A DNA stretch of 64,000 bases from Buchnera aphidicola (Schlechtendalia peitan) (GTDB lineage Bacteria; Pseudomonadota; Gammaproteobacteria; Enterobacterales; Enterobacteriaceae). Below, in pieces: positions 48,068 to 57,052 of the stretch. A program made the translations under genes and the position numbers. The notes below the pieces were generated by a model. That model ran no database searches. It was not told where the DNA came from and saw nothing but the letters and a program-made list of their open reading frames with translations. The first letter of the stretch is position 1, and each line of letters opens with the position of its first letter. Location: NCBI GenBank assembly GCA_039830055.1, contig CP140043.1, forward strand, positions 310,001 to 374,000. The letters run 5' to 3'.

Positions 48068-49080
48068 ATGACAAATACCAATAAACTTGTTTTAAAAAAT
48101 ATAAATTTATTTTTAAAAAAAAAATTTTTATATCAGGTAATGTATATAGTACACTATATTTAAATAAACTATATCAAAATTCAATAATATGGATCCAAAA
48201 ACTTAGTAATTGGATTGAATTTAATCGATTTAAATATAACATAGAGTTTCTTTTACTAGCAAAAAAAGAAACAATCATAAATTCTGATATCATACTATAT
48301 TTTTGGCCATATAGTAAATGTGAAGCTATATTTCATTTAAAATATATTTTTTCTTTAGTTCCTAAAGACAGTTCCATTTTTTTAGTAGGAGAAAATAAAA
48401 GCGGAATAAATACAATTCAAAACTTATTAAATAAATGGATACTTTTTAAAAAAATAGATTCCGCAAAACATTGTTCCTTATTTTTTGGAAAAATACATTT
48501 GCGACCTAAATTTAAATTTAATACTTTTATATTTAGCAATATATATAAAAATGTTAATATAAAAACTATACCAGGGGTATTTAGTTACAATAAAATTGAT
48601 GTAGGTTCTCAGTTATTAATATCAACATTTACAAATTCAATTACGGGAGATATACTTGATATAGGATGCGGTTCAGGAATTTTATCAATATTATTAGCTA
48701 AGTTTTCTAATAAAGTTAAACTAACATTAGTAGATACAAATATAGCAGCATTAAAATCAAGCAAATTGACGTTAAAAAGTAATAATATTACAGGAAATGT
48801 ATTACTAAGCGATGTTTATTCAAATGTTTATAAAAAATTTGACTTAATTATTTCTAATCCTCCTCGACATAAAAATTCGAAAACAAATCTAAATTGTATA
48901 CAGGAAATTATTAAAAATTCAGTGCAATACTTAAAAAAAAATGGTGAAATAAGAATTGTTGTTAATTCTCATATATCTTGTCATAAATTTTTCAAAAATA
49001 CCTTTACATACTATAATGTTTTAAAAAAAGAAAAAAACTTTACAATATATCAAGCATATAAAAAAAATAAAATAAAATAA
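48068..49080 (+). CDS. rsmC: 16S rRNA m2G1207 methyltransferase RsmC, frame broken at an A10 run
   Basis: RsmC methylates G1207 of 16S rRNA with SAM. The gene starts at ATG 48068 and is read to an A10 run (48115-48124), after which the family match continues in the -1 frame from 48121 to the stop at 49080. One extra A gives 337 residues (E. coli 343). The 19 residues before the run (VLKNINLFLKKK) and those after it (IFISGNVYS) align with no gap to the E. coli N-terminus (LLRHSDDFEQSR, ILFAGD). Later come LYFWPYSKCEA, FLVGENKSGI, SAKHCSLFFGKI, TIPGVFS, DVGSQLL, the SAM motif LDIGCGSGILS and catalytic ISNPPRH. No other start fits the second frame. Either slippage rescues it or it is a young pseudogene. 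Confidence 0.88.
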
Positions 49081-49103
49081 CAATAACTATATGAATAATG
49101 TTC

Positions 49104-49188
49104 TACCCAGAGCGGGAATCGAACCCGCAAAGCTTATACAGCCGAGGGATTTTAAGTCCCTTGTGTTTACCAATTTCACCATCTGGGC
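49104..49188 (-). tRNA. tRNA-Leu (UAA)
   Basis: The 85-nt minus-strand sequence folds as a class II tRNA. The acceptor stem is GCCCAGA with TCTGGGT, the anticodon stem GGGA/TCCC encloses a loop with anticodon TAA, the variable arm is long, and the T arm is GCGGGTTCGATTCCCGC. The discriminator is A and CCA is not encoded. It lies next to tRNA-Cys, as leuZ and cysT do in E. coli. Confidence 0.97.
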
Positions 49189-49201
49189 AAAATATATATA
49201 A

Positions 49202-49272
49202 AGGCGCATCCCGGAGTCGAACCGAGCTAGACGGATTTGCAATCCGCTACATAACCGATCTGTCAACGCGCC
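49202..49272 (-). tRNA. tRNA-Cys (GCA)
   Basis: The 71-nt minus-strand sequence has acceptor stem GGCGCGT with ATGCGCC, the anticodon arm GCGGATTGCAAATCCGT with anticodon GCA, a T arm with TTCGACT, and discriminator T (U73), the identity element for Cys. CCA is not encoded. It lies 13 nt upstream of the tRNA-Leu gene, so both are probably one transcript. Confidence 0.97.
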
Positions 49273-49282
49273 ATAAAAGTAG

Positions 49283-49310
49283 ATTTTATCATATTAAATA
49301 GTAATTACAA
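49283..49310 (-). promoter_or_regulatory. candidate promoter for tRNA-Cys and tRNA-Leu
   Basis: On the minus strand TTGTAA (49310-49305) and TAAAAT (49288-49283) are spaced by 16 nt and end 10 nt before the tRNA-Cys gene. The match to a sigma-70 promoter is fair, in a very AT-rich background. Confidence 0.35.
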
Positions 49311-49398
49311 GTTTTTTAATATCATTTTAGTTTTTATTGAAATCAATTTAAAATAATTATGATAAAAAGTATTTCTTTAAAATTTGTTAATATTATTG

Positions 49399-49404
49399 TA
49401 TAAT
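49399..49404 (+). promoter_or_regulatory. candidate -10 box of tRNA-Ser
   Basis: A perfect TATAAT lies 29 nt before the tRNA-Ser gene. The -35 region at the right distance (TTTAAA, 49376-49381) is weak. Confidence 0.35.
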
Positions 49405-49433
49405 AAATATTTGAAATAAGAAAAGTAACATAT

Positions 49434-49518
49434 GGAGGAATGGCCGAGTGGTTTAAGGCAGCGGTCTTGAAAACCGCCGATGAGAAATCATCCGAGAGTT
49501 CGAATCCCTCTTCCTCCG
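49434..49518 (+). tRNA. tRNA-Ser (UGA)
   Basis: The 85-nt sequence folds as a class II tRNA: acceptor GGAGGAA with TTCCTCC, anticodon arm GCGGTCTTGAAAACCGC with anticodon TGA, a long variable arm, and T arm GAGTTCGAATCCCTC. The discriminator is G, as expected for Ser. CCA is not encoded. Confidence 0.97.
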
Positions 49519-49527
49519 AAATACATG

Positions 49528-51072
49528 TTAATTATTATTAGATATAATAAATGAAAAATGACGCAAACGAAATCCTAATATAAAAAGTGTTATTAAATAA
49601 CTAAAACCAGATAATAAACAAATCAATAATAATTGAAATATTTTGGATATTATTGACATTGTATTCCAATCAGAAATAACGCTTAGACTAAAAAATAAAA
49701 CACCTATCATAACTGTAGAAGAAACAAAAATTTTTCCTAAAAAAATTAACCAACCAGACGTAGGAAAAAAAAACTTATTTTTCAATAATTTCAAATATAA
49801 AAATGAAAAATGAATCCAAGATGCAATACTAATAGATAAAGCAAAACTATTTTGTTGAAAATGTGGTAACAAATAAAAATTCATTAATTGTGTTAAAATC
49901 AGTATAAAAATAGAAATTACTACAGGGCTTTTAAAATCATTGTTAGAATAAAAACCAGGCAACAAAATTTTTATTAAAACTAATGGAATTAATCCAATAG
50001 AATATAATTCTAAAATATTTTTTGTCATAGTAACATCGTAAATTGAAAAATTTCCATATCGAAACAATACAATAATTATTGCTTTGGATAAAATTGCTAA
50101 AGAAATAGCACTAGGGATAGCTATTAAACATCCTATTCGGAGTGACCAATCTAATATTTTGTGGTATTCTTTTATATTTGTATTAATTATGCTATTAGAT
50201 AATACAGGTAGAAGAATAGTTCCTAAAGATACTCCAAAAATACCAGAAATAAATTCTATTAATCTATCAGAATAATACATCCAAGATATAGATCCAGTAA
50301 CTAAAAATGAAGAAAAAATAGTATTTATAATTACTGAAATTTGACTAGTAGAAATTCCCATAATAATTATACCCATCTTTTTAAAAACTATTTTTAATCT
50401 TACATTATTAATATTAAATTTTGGAAATGTTAAAATATTGATTTTTTTTAAAATTGGAATTTGATAAACTAATTGAATTAATCCCCCAAACAAAATTGCC
50501 CATGCCAAAGCAAAAATAGATGCTTCAAAATAGGATGAAAAAAATGTAATAAAAATTATTATACTTGTATTTAATAAAATCGGAGAACAAGCAGGTATAA
50601 AAAAATAGTTCCAAGCATTTAAAATTGATCCCATTAATGATCCTAAAGAGATAAAAAATATATACGGAAAAATAATTTTAAGTAACTCTATTGTTAAATG
50701 AAATTTATAAGAATTTCTATTTAATCCAGGTGCAATTACCGACACTATTTCTGGTGAAAAAAATATTCCCAAAATTGTAAAAATACTTAAAAAAATAATC
50801 ATACAGCCTAATAGATTTGAAAAAAAACTTTGTACAATTTTAATATTATAAAAATTCTTATATTCTAATAAAGTAGGAATAAGAACTTGAGAAAATAAAC
50901 CTTCTGTAAAAATTCTTCGAAATAAATTTGGAATTTTAAACGCTAAAAAAAAAGAGTCTGTTAATTCTGAAGCTCCAAATATATATGCAATAAGTGCATC
51001 TCGTACAAATCCTAAAATTCTAGAAAAAAACGTTATAACACTTAGTGATAATAATGGTTTTAAAATATTCAT
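49528..51072 (-). CDS. murJ: lipid II flippase MurJ
   Basis: MurJ (MviN) flips lipid II across the inner membrane for peptidoglycan synthesis. The protein has 514 residues (E. coli 511) and about 14 membrane segments. The conserved start SRILGFVRDALIAYIFGAS, TDSFFLAFKIPNLFRRIFTEGLFSQ, FPYIFFISLGSLMGSILNA and SGIFGVSLGTILLPVLS are all present. With MepM and the Min proteins it shows that a cell wall is still made. It lies upstream of pyrC on the opposite strand, as murJ lies near flgN and flgA in E. coli. Confidence 0.96.
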   Translation of the reverse strand: MNILKPLLSLSVITFFSRILGFVRDALIAYIFGASELTDSFFLAFKIPNLFRRIFTEGLFSQVLIPTLLEYKNFYNIKIVQSFFSNLLGCMIIFLSIFTILGIFFSPEIVSVIAPGLNRNSYKFHLTIELLKIIFPYIFFISLGSLMGSILNAWNYFFIPACSPILLNTSIIIFITFFSSYFEASIFALAWAILFGGLIQLVYQIPILKKINILTFPKFNINNVRLKIVFKKMGIIIMGISTSQISVIINTIFSSFLVTGSISWMYYSDRLIEFISGIFGVSLGTILLPVLSNSIINTNIKEYHKILDWSLRIGCLIAIPSAISLAILSKAIIIVLFRYGNFSIYDVTMTKNILELYSIGLIPLVLIKILLPGFYSNNDFKSPVVISIFILILTQLMNFYLLPHFQQNSFALSISIASWIHFSFLYLKLLKNKFFFPTSGWLIFLGKIFVSSTVMIGVLFFSLSVISDWNTMSIISKIFQLLLICLLSGFSYLITLFILGFRLRHFSFIISNNN

Positions 51073-51265
51073 AACATTAAAATTCTCTTATTTATTATTT
51101 ATGATTTCATGCGAAAATAATTAGTTCACTAAAAATACAATGTTACATTGTCACAAGTGTTCTAAATTTTAAAAAAATTAACAATCTATTGTTAAAATAG
51201 TTGTCAATGATTTTAATTTTTCTTTACAATAATTAGTATTATATTTATTTCATAACGGAAACTTC

Positions 51266-52309
51266 ATGATTAAATTAAAAAAAATCACTATAAAGAAACC
51301 AGATGATTGGCATGTTCACTTTAGAAGTGGGAAAATTTTAAAAGAAATAGTAAAGTACACCAGTGATATCTATCAAAGAGCCATGATTATGCCAAATTTA
51401 CGTATTCCTATTACTACTATACAATTTGGAAAAAACTATAAAAAAAATATTGTGAATGTTTTAAAAAAAGGATCTACTTTTCAACCGTTTATAACTTGTT
51501 ATTTAACTGAAAATACTAATCCTAATGACATTGAATATGCTTTTTACAATAAAATATTTTTTGCTGCAAAATTATATCTTAAAAATAGTACTAATTGTTC
51601 TAAACAAGGAATTATTAATATTAATTCTATAAATCACGTATTAGAACGTATGCAAAAAATAGGGATGCCACTACTAATTCATGGCGAAATAGTTGATAAA
51701 AATATTGATATATTTGATAGAGAAAAAATTTTTATTGATACAATTTTGGTTAAATTACACAAAAATTTTCCAGAACTAAAAATTGTTTTAGAACACATTA
51801 GTACAAAAGAATCAGTAGATTATATAAAATCTACAAATAAAAACTTAGGAGCTACAATTACTCCTCATCATCTATTGTACAATAGAAGTGACATGTTATC
51901 TAAAGGTATTAAGCCGCATTTGTATTGTTTACCCATACTGAAATCTAAAATACATCAAAGTGCTCTTAAAACAGTTATAACTAGTGGAAACAAAAAATTT
52001 TTTTTAGGCACTGACAGTGCACCTCATTATTCTTATAAAAAAGAAAATCATTGTGGAGCAGCAGGTATCTTCAACGCACTATCATCATTATCAATATATA
52101 CAGAAATATTTGAAAATATGAATGCTTTAAACCATTTGGAATCCTTTTGCTCAAAAAATGGTGCATTATTTTATTCATTACCGGAAAATAAAGATACTAT
52201 TACATTAGTAAAAAAAAAATGGAAAGTACCAAAAAAAATTTTTATTGGAAAAAAATTTATTATTCCATTTCTAGCTGGAAAAATTATGAAATGGTCAATA
52301 AATAACTAG
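51266..52309 (+). CDS. pyrC: dihydroorotase
   Basis: PyrC closes carbamoyl aspartate to dihydroorotate in pyrimidine synthesis. The protein has 347 residues (E. coli 348). Zinc ligands are in DDWHVHFRSG, the carboxylated lysine is in AAKLYLKNS, further ligands are in LIHGEI and LEHIST, and the catalytic aspartate is in FLGTDSAPH. A ten-A run at 52210-52219 is in frame (three Lys), so long A runs are tolerated here without frame loss. The stop lies 1 nt from the end of convergent flgA. Confidence 0.97.
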   Translation: MIKLKKITIKKPDDWHVHFRSGKILKEIVKYTSDIYQRAMIMPNLRIPITTIQFGKNYKKNIVNVLKKGSTFQPFITCYLTENTNPNDIEYAFYNKIFFAAKLYLKNSTNCSKQGIININSINHVLERMQKIGMPLLIHGEIVDKNIDIFDREKIFIDTILVKLHKNFPELKIVLEHISTKESVDYIKSTNKNLGATITPHHLLYNRSDMLSKGIKPHLYCLPILKSKIHQSALKTVITSGNKKFFLGTDSAPHYSYKKENHCGAAGIFNALSSLSIYTEIFENMNALNHLESFCSKNGALFYSLPENKDTITLVKKKWKVPKKIFIGKKFIIPFLAGKIMKWSINN

Positions 52310-52310
52310 T

Positions 52311-52976
52311 TTATACATCAACAACAACATTATTTTTATCATATGCTATTCCAGATATTTTTTTTCCATTTTCTAATTCTACTATTACTTGCTCACCCTT
52401 ATAGGCATTATTAGTTGATTTTCCTGCTGAAATAATTGTAAATCCTGAATCCTTAAGTGTAATTATTACTTTTTGGTTTAATTTAATTAACCATACTGGG
52501 CGAAATGAAGATTTAGTTATAAATTCATTTTTTTTAATATCTTTTGTGCTTATTGTATTGAGCATATCACGTTTTCTAAAACATGTATCCAATGGAACTT
52601 TATTTAAATATCCATATTTAATAGAAACATCTGAACTATTTATCTTTTCTCCTTTTTTAATATCTTTAGCAGCTACTAAATATTTACCTTTAACATTAAG
52701 TTCTACTTGTAAAAATTGATAAGATTTTCCACAAATAACTTTTATATTAGTTAACTGTGAACGTTTTATAATATCTAATAAAACAAATTTAGGATAAGCA
52801 CATGTTAGCCATTTTTTTGAAGGAATATTATTATATAAAGTAATACTTACATTTTTAGAAATAGAATGATTATGTTGTTTTAAAAAATCAATGAGTTGTT
52901 CCGGCAACATGTGAGCTTTAATTGAAAAAGTAATAAAATACAATGAAATTAATAATATACGTATCTTAAAAATCAT
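52311..52976 (-). CDS. flgA: flagellar P-ring chaperone FlgA
   Basis: FlgA is a periplasmic chaperone for assembly of the FlgI P ring. From ATG 52976 (GGA 6 nt upstream) it has 221 residues (E. coli 219); an in-frame ATG at 53003 has no Shine-Dalgarno. A signal peptide covers about residues 1-21. The C-terminal SAF-like part is best conserved: GKYLVAAKDIKKGEKINSSD (split as GKYLVAAKDI and KKGEKINSSD), FRPVWLIKLNQKVIIT and NGKKISGIA. It diverges from flgB, as in E. coli. Confidence 0.92.
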   Translation of the reverse strand: MIFKIRILLISLYFITFSIKAHMLPEQLIDFLKQHNHSISKNVSITLYNNIPSKKWLTCAYPKFVLLDIIKRSQLTNIKVICGKSYQFLQVELNVKGKYLVAAKDIKKGEKINSSDVSIKYGYLNKVPLDTCFRKRDMLNTISTKDIKKNEFITKSSFRPVWLIKLNQKVIITLKDSGFTIISAGKSTNNAYKGEQVIVELENGKKISGIAYDKNNVVVDV

Positions 52977-53243
52977 ATATTTTCCGTGTACAATTATGGA
53001 CATTAAAAAAATTATTAATACATATTCTTGTAAAAATATTTATATACATAATAATTTTCATGAATATAAAACTATAAAAAAAAGTATTTGTATATTTATT
53101 ATTTTAAATAATTGCATTTTTTTATAAAATACTTATTATACAATAATATAATGTATTCATAAAATTATAAAAATTATAGTTTACCAATAAAAATAATATA
53201 TTTAGCAATTGAAATACTATTTTAAATAATGTATGAGGTAATA

Positions 53244-53648
53244 ATGTTTAATAAAATAAATGAAGCATTTGATCTTAACGTATATTTATTAAATTTATAT
53301 TCGCGTCGGCAAGAACTATTAGCTTCTAATATTGCAAATATTGAAACACCCAATTATACACCATCAGATATAAATTTTTTTGAAACATTTCAAAAATTAA
53401 CAAAAAAGAAAACTTGTCAACCAATAAGTAACTTATACATAACTTCTGCAAAACACATTCCTATTTCAGATAGCAAAAAATTAAATAATAATAATGAAAT
53501 TATAGATAAAGATTATATAATAAGAAAAAACAAAACAGATATAGATACTGAAAAAGTAAATTTTATAAAAAATAGTTTATTATATCAAATGAATATTGTT
53601 ATTTTAAACAGTAAATTTAAAAATATTATGAACGTTTTAAAAGGATAA
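53244..53648 (+). CDS. flgB: flagellar proximal rod protein FlgB
   Basis: FlgB is one of the proximal rod proteins of the flagellar basal body. From ATG 53244 (GAGG 5 nt upstream) it has 134 residues (E. coli 138); an earlier ATG at 53229 lacks a ribosome site. RRQELLASNIANIETPNYTPSDINF is the rod-protein N-terminal motif, and NFIKNSLLYQMNIVILN with FKNIMNVLKG the C-terminal one. The middle is weakly conserved. It is the first gene of the reduced flg operon and is followed by flgC after 3 nt. Confidence 0.93.
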   Translation: MFNKINEAFDLNVYLLNLYSRRQELLASNIANIETPNYTPSDINFFETFQKLTKKKTCQPISNLYITSAKHIPISDSKKLNNNNEIIDKDYIIRKNKTDIDTEKVNFIKNSLLYQMNIVILNSKFKNIMNVLKG

Positions 53649-53651
53649 AAA

Positions 53652-54062
53652 ATGTCTTTATTAAACATATTTGATATTGCAAATTCAGCAATGATCGCGC
53701 AATCTAAAAAAATGCAAATACACGCTAGTAATTTAGCGAACTCTGATAGTTTAACTAGTAAGAATGGAAAACTTCATCCATATATAGCTAAGAAAGTTAT
53801 TTTAGAATTTGACAACACAAAAAAGTCTATATTTGGTGGAGTAAAAGTTAAAGAAATAATAGAAAATACAACACCTTTAAAAAAAATATACAATCCAAAT
53901 AGTCCTATTGCTGATTCTAAAGGATTTTCAGAAATTTCTAATGTTAATATAGTTACTGAAACTATTAGCGCTATAGCGGCATCAAGAGCTTATCAAGCTA
54001 ATTTAGAAATATTAAATACTGCAAAAACTATGTTTTTAAAAATGTTAACCATAGGACAATAG
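53652..54062 (+). CDS. flgC: flagellar proximal rod protein FlgC
   Basis: FlgC is a proximal rod protein. The protein has 136 residues (E. coli 134). It has SLLNIFDIANSAMIAQSKKM, the rod motif HASNLANSDS, GGVKVKEI, and the C-terminal ETISAIAASRAYQANLEILNTAKTMFLKMLTIGQ (read as AASRAYQANLEI and TAKTMFLKML). AAGGA lies 6 nt before the ATG. flgD and flgE, which should follow, are replaced by a 563-nt spacer. Confidence 0.95.
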   Translation: MSLLNIFDIANSAMIAQSKKMQIHASNLANSDSLTSKNGKLHPYIAKKVILEFDNTKKSIFGGVKVKEIIENTTPLKKIYNPNSPIADSKGFSEISNVNIVTETISAIAASRAYQANLEILNTAKTMFLKMLTIGQ

Positions 54063-54625
54063 AACATAGTTAATAATGTTTTATAATTATAAAAATATTT
54101 TTAAACAAACTGTAGTAAAAATTTAGTAATATATTAATATTTTAAGAATATACTCTTAATATTATACTTATCTAAATAATTAAAATAATAATAGTATTGT
54201 TATTAACAAAAATATTTAAGGGAAATAGTGTATACTATCTTACAATAGATTCATACACTATTTTAAAAAGAAATTTAATAATATATAAACATTAGTTATT
54301 ACTCATTAAAATTTTAAGATACTATGTAACTAGTTTTCTGATAATATAAAAAATAATGTAATTACATATGTTTGGAAGTATTGTAAAATTTTTATAATAA
54401 TTAACAAATTATTGTGTAACTTAAAATTTTTAATATTTTTTTTAAAAAATATTAAATTATGATCATACTTTTAAATACAGTTATTTATACAAAATGTTTT
54501 TAAAAAAAATTTTACAATCTACTAAATATCATAGTTGTAAATTATGAATAAATATCAACATACAAATAAATGTTATTTACACTCGGTGTAAGTTTAATAA
54601 ACTATATAAAATACTTTTAAAAATC
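54063..54625. other. 563-nt spacer at the site of flgD and flgE
   Basis: The genes for the hook cap (flgD) and hook (flgE) normally lie between flgC and flgF. Here the DNA is AT-rich with stops in all frames and no segment I can align to either protein. Two hairpins are present: 54223-54263 (11-bp stem) and 54577-54591 (TTACAC with GTGTAA, 3-nt loop) 34 nt before the flgF start. flgF-flgJ may therefore need their own promoter. Confidence 0.7.
54223..54263. repeat. 11-bp perfect inverted repeat after flgC
   Basis: AAATAGTGTAT (54223-54233) and ATACACTATTT (54253-54263) pair perfectly, with a 19-nt loop that can itself form a small 4-bp stem. It lies 160 nt past the flgC stop. No T-run follows. 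It may end or stabilise the flgBC message. Confidence 0.45.
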
Positions 54626-55366
54626 ATGAAACCTGAAATATACATAGCTATGATGTCTGCACAAAAGATACTCGATAATCAAGGAATATTAGCAAATAAT
54701 TTAGCTAATGCATCAACAATAGGATTTAAGTCAGAATTATTATCTCGAAGTATTGTATCAGACAATAAAAATTATGAACAAAATACATATTTATCTCATG
54801 CACAATATGATCAAACACAAGGTTTGTTTAAACATACAATGCAACCATTAGATTTTTCTATAAAAGATGAAAATGGATGGTTAATGGTAACAAGAGAAAA
54901 TAATAGCATAGCTTATACTAAAAATGGACATTTAAAAATAAATGAAAAAAGACAGTTAACAAGTCAAAATAACATAGTAATGGGGGAAAGAGGGCCTATA
55001 ATCATACCAAAGTATTCTAATATAAGAATTCTTTCTGATGGAACAATAAAAATAATACAAGATAATGCTAAGATAGATAAAAAATTAGATAAAATAAAGT
55101 TAGTTAACATTGATATAAAAGATTTACTATACAGCGATAGCGGATTATATTGTACGAATAACAAAACAATAGTTGATTCAATACTTAAAAACCATTATAA
55201 CGTAAAAATAATACCAGAAACATTAGAAGATAGTAATGTTAATTTATCTGAAAACATTGTAAACATGATTTCTGATGCTAGAAAATTTGATATTCAAATG
55301 AAACTTTTATCACATTATGACGAAAATGCACAACTTATCAACAAATTTTTAAATATTAATAATTAA
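54626..55366 (+). CDS. flgF: flagellar proximal rod protein FlgF
   Basis: FlgF is a rod protein of the FlgE/F/G family. The protein has 246 residues (E. coli 251). The N-terminal motif is DNQGILANNLANASTIGFKSEL, the central part has DFSIKDENGWLMV, and the C-terminal motif is NVNLSENIVNMISDARKFDIQMKLL. It is clearly more diverged than FlgG next to it. The gene starts after the flgDE gap and ends 18 nt before flgG. Confidence 0.93.
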   Translation: MKPEIYIAMMSAQKILDNQGILANNLANASTIGFKSELLSRSIVSDNKNYEQNTYLSHAQYDQTQGLFKHTMQPLDFSIKDENGWLMVTRENNSIAYTKNGHLKINEKRQLTSQNNIVMGERGPIIIPKYSNIRILSDGTIKIIQDNAKIDKKLDKIKLVNIDIKDLLYSDSGLYCTNNKTIVDSILKNHYNVKIIPETLEDSNVNLSENIVNMISDARKFDIQMKLLSHYDENAQLINKFLNINN

Positions 55367-55384
55367 AACGAGGAACTATTTTAT

Positions 55385-56167
55385 ATGATACCTTCTTTAT
55401 GGATTGCAAAAACTGGATTAGATGCTCAACAAATTAACATGAACGTTATTTCGAATAATTTAGCTAATGTAAGTACTAATGGATTTAAACGTTCTAGAGC
55501 AATGTTTGAAGACTTAATCTATCATACAATTAGACAACCTGGATCAAAATCATCAGGTAATACAACGTTGCCATCTGGATTACAAATGGGAATAGGAGTA
55601 CGTCCTGTTTCTACTGAAAGAATACATAACCAAGGAAATTTATCAAAAACTGATTCTTCTAAAGACATTGCTATACATGGAAATGGTTTTTTTCAAGTAC
55701 AACTACCAGACGAAGGATTTGCTTATACACGTGATGGATCATTTCAAGTTGATCAAGCAGGACAATTAGTTACTAACAGTGGATTTCCTATCCAACCAAC
55801 AATTGTTGTTCCAGCTGGAAGTACTAATATGCATGTAGGAAGAGATGGTACTGTAACAGTAACTATGCAAAATCAATCTCAACCAGTACAAATAGGTCAA
55901 TTAAACCTTGTTAACTTTATAAATAGTTCAGGATTATCCAATTTAGGTGAAAATTTATATCAAGAAACTGAAGCTTCCGGGGCTCCTGCAATATCAATAC
56001 CTGGATCTAATGGAACAGGATTATTGTATCAAGGATATGTAGAAGCTTCTAATGTTAATATTGCAGAAGAATTAGTAAATATGATTCAAACTCAGCGTGC
56101 TTATGAAATTAATAGTAAAGTGATCACTACAGCTGATCAAATGCTACAAAAATTATCCCAATTGTAA
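55385..56167 (+). CDS. flgG: flagellar distal rod protein FlgG
   Basis: FlgG builds the distal rod that passes through the P and L rings. The 260 residues equal the E. coli length and conservation is high along the whole protein: SLWIAKTGLDAQQINM, NNLANVSTNGFKRSRAMFEDL, LPSGLQMGIGVRP, IHGNGFFQVQLPDEGFAYTRDGSFQ (as two parts), YVEASNVNIAEELVNMI and QRAYEINSKVI. GAGGA lies 10 nt before the ATG. Because the hook gene is missing, FlgG is likely the last axial protein encoded here. Confidence 0.97.
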   Translation: MIPSLWIAKTGLDAQQINMNVISNNLANVSTNGFKRSRAMFEDLIYHTIRQPGSKSSGNTTLPSGLQMGIGVRPVSTERIHNQGNLSKTDSSKDIAIHGNGFFQVQLPDEGFAYTRDGSFQVDQAGQLVTNSGFPIQPTIVVPAGSTNMHVGRDGTVTVTMQNQSQPVQIGQLNLVNFINSSGLSNLGENLYQETEASGAPAISIPGSNGTGLLYQGYVEASNVNIAEELVNMIQTQRAYEINSKVITTADQMLQKLSQL

Positions 56168-56236
56168 TATTTTTATTTATAAATTAAAAACTATAAAATT
56201 TCATTAAATTGTGATTATTTCAGGGCAAAATTTTCT

Positions 56237-56941
56237 GTGACTACACTATTTACTTTTAAGATTAGACACTCTTTAATTTTTGTATTTTTTATAGTACTAA
56301 ACGGTTGTACCTTAAGCTCAAATGTAGATTTAAGTAAGAATACATTACAACCTAAAAATTTGTCCACACAATGGCCAAATTTAATTAATAATTCAAACTA
56401 TCAAGAAAAAGAAACTAATGATCATTCTTTTGAACCGTTGTTTGAAGATTATAGACCTCATAATATAGGAGATACCATTACTGTAATTCTTCAAGAAAAT
56501 ATTAGTGCTAGCAATGATTCATCTAATAATTTAATTCATAATGGAAATACTAATCTTGGAATAGATTTTGGAAATAATAAAGTAAAAAATAATTATAAAA
56601 GTGCTACAGGATTAAATGGTTTTATTAATAATGATTTTACTGGGAAGGGAAGTTCATTTGCAAATAACAAATTCACTGGACTAATTACTGTAACTATTAG
56701 TAACGTTTTACCAAATGGAAATTTAGAAGTATCAGGTGAAAAAAAAATTGCAATTAATGAAGAAATGGAGAAAATATGTTTTTCAGGAATAATAAATCCA
56801 CGTACTATTTCTAAAAATAACTCTGTTATCTCCACTCAAATAGCTAATGCACATATTGAATATATAAGTGATGGTTTTATCAATAAAGGACTTAATATTG
56901 GTTGGTTTCAACGTTTAGTTTTAAGTATTTTATTTTTTTAA
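56237..56941 (+). CDS. flgH: flagellar L-ring lipoprotein FlgH
   Basis: FlgH forms the L ring in the outer membrane. The protein has 234 residues (E. coli 232) and starts with GTG at 56237. The signal peptide ends in a lipobox with the cysteine at about residue 24 (VLNGCTLS), so it should be a Lol-dependent lipoprotein. FEDYRPHNIGDTITVILQENISASN, GNLEVSGEKKIAINEEMEKI and FSGIINPRTISKNNSV (read in parts) match the family. The end GLNIGWFQRLVLSILFF is typical. Confidence 0.95.
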   Translation: MTTLFTFKIRHSLIFVFFIVLNGCTLSSNVDLSKNTLQPKNLSTQWPNLINNSNYQEKETNDHSFEPLFEDYRPHNIGDTITVILQENISASNDSSNNLIHNGNTNLGIDFGNNKVKNNYKSATGLNGFINNDFTGKGSSFANNKFTGLITVTISNVLPNGNLEVSGEKKIAINEEMEKICFSGIINPRTISKNNSVISTQIANAHIEYISDGFINKGLNIGWFQRLVLSILFF

Positions 56942-57052
56942 TAAAATCAGTACATAAAAAAGTACAAATACAAATATTTTTAAAATTTTAAAGACTATTG
57001 ATTTTATTATTAAATATTTAAACTATTAGCAACTAGCCAATTAAGGAGTTTT

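Noticed and set aside
49098..49301. A 67-codon plus-strand frame across the tRNA-Leu and tRNA-Cys genes.
   Set aside because: The bases are fully explained by the two tRNA genes on the minus strand.
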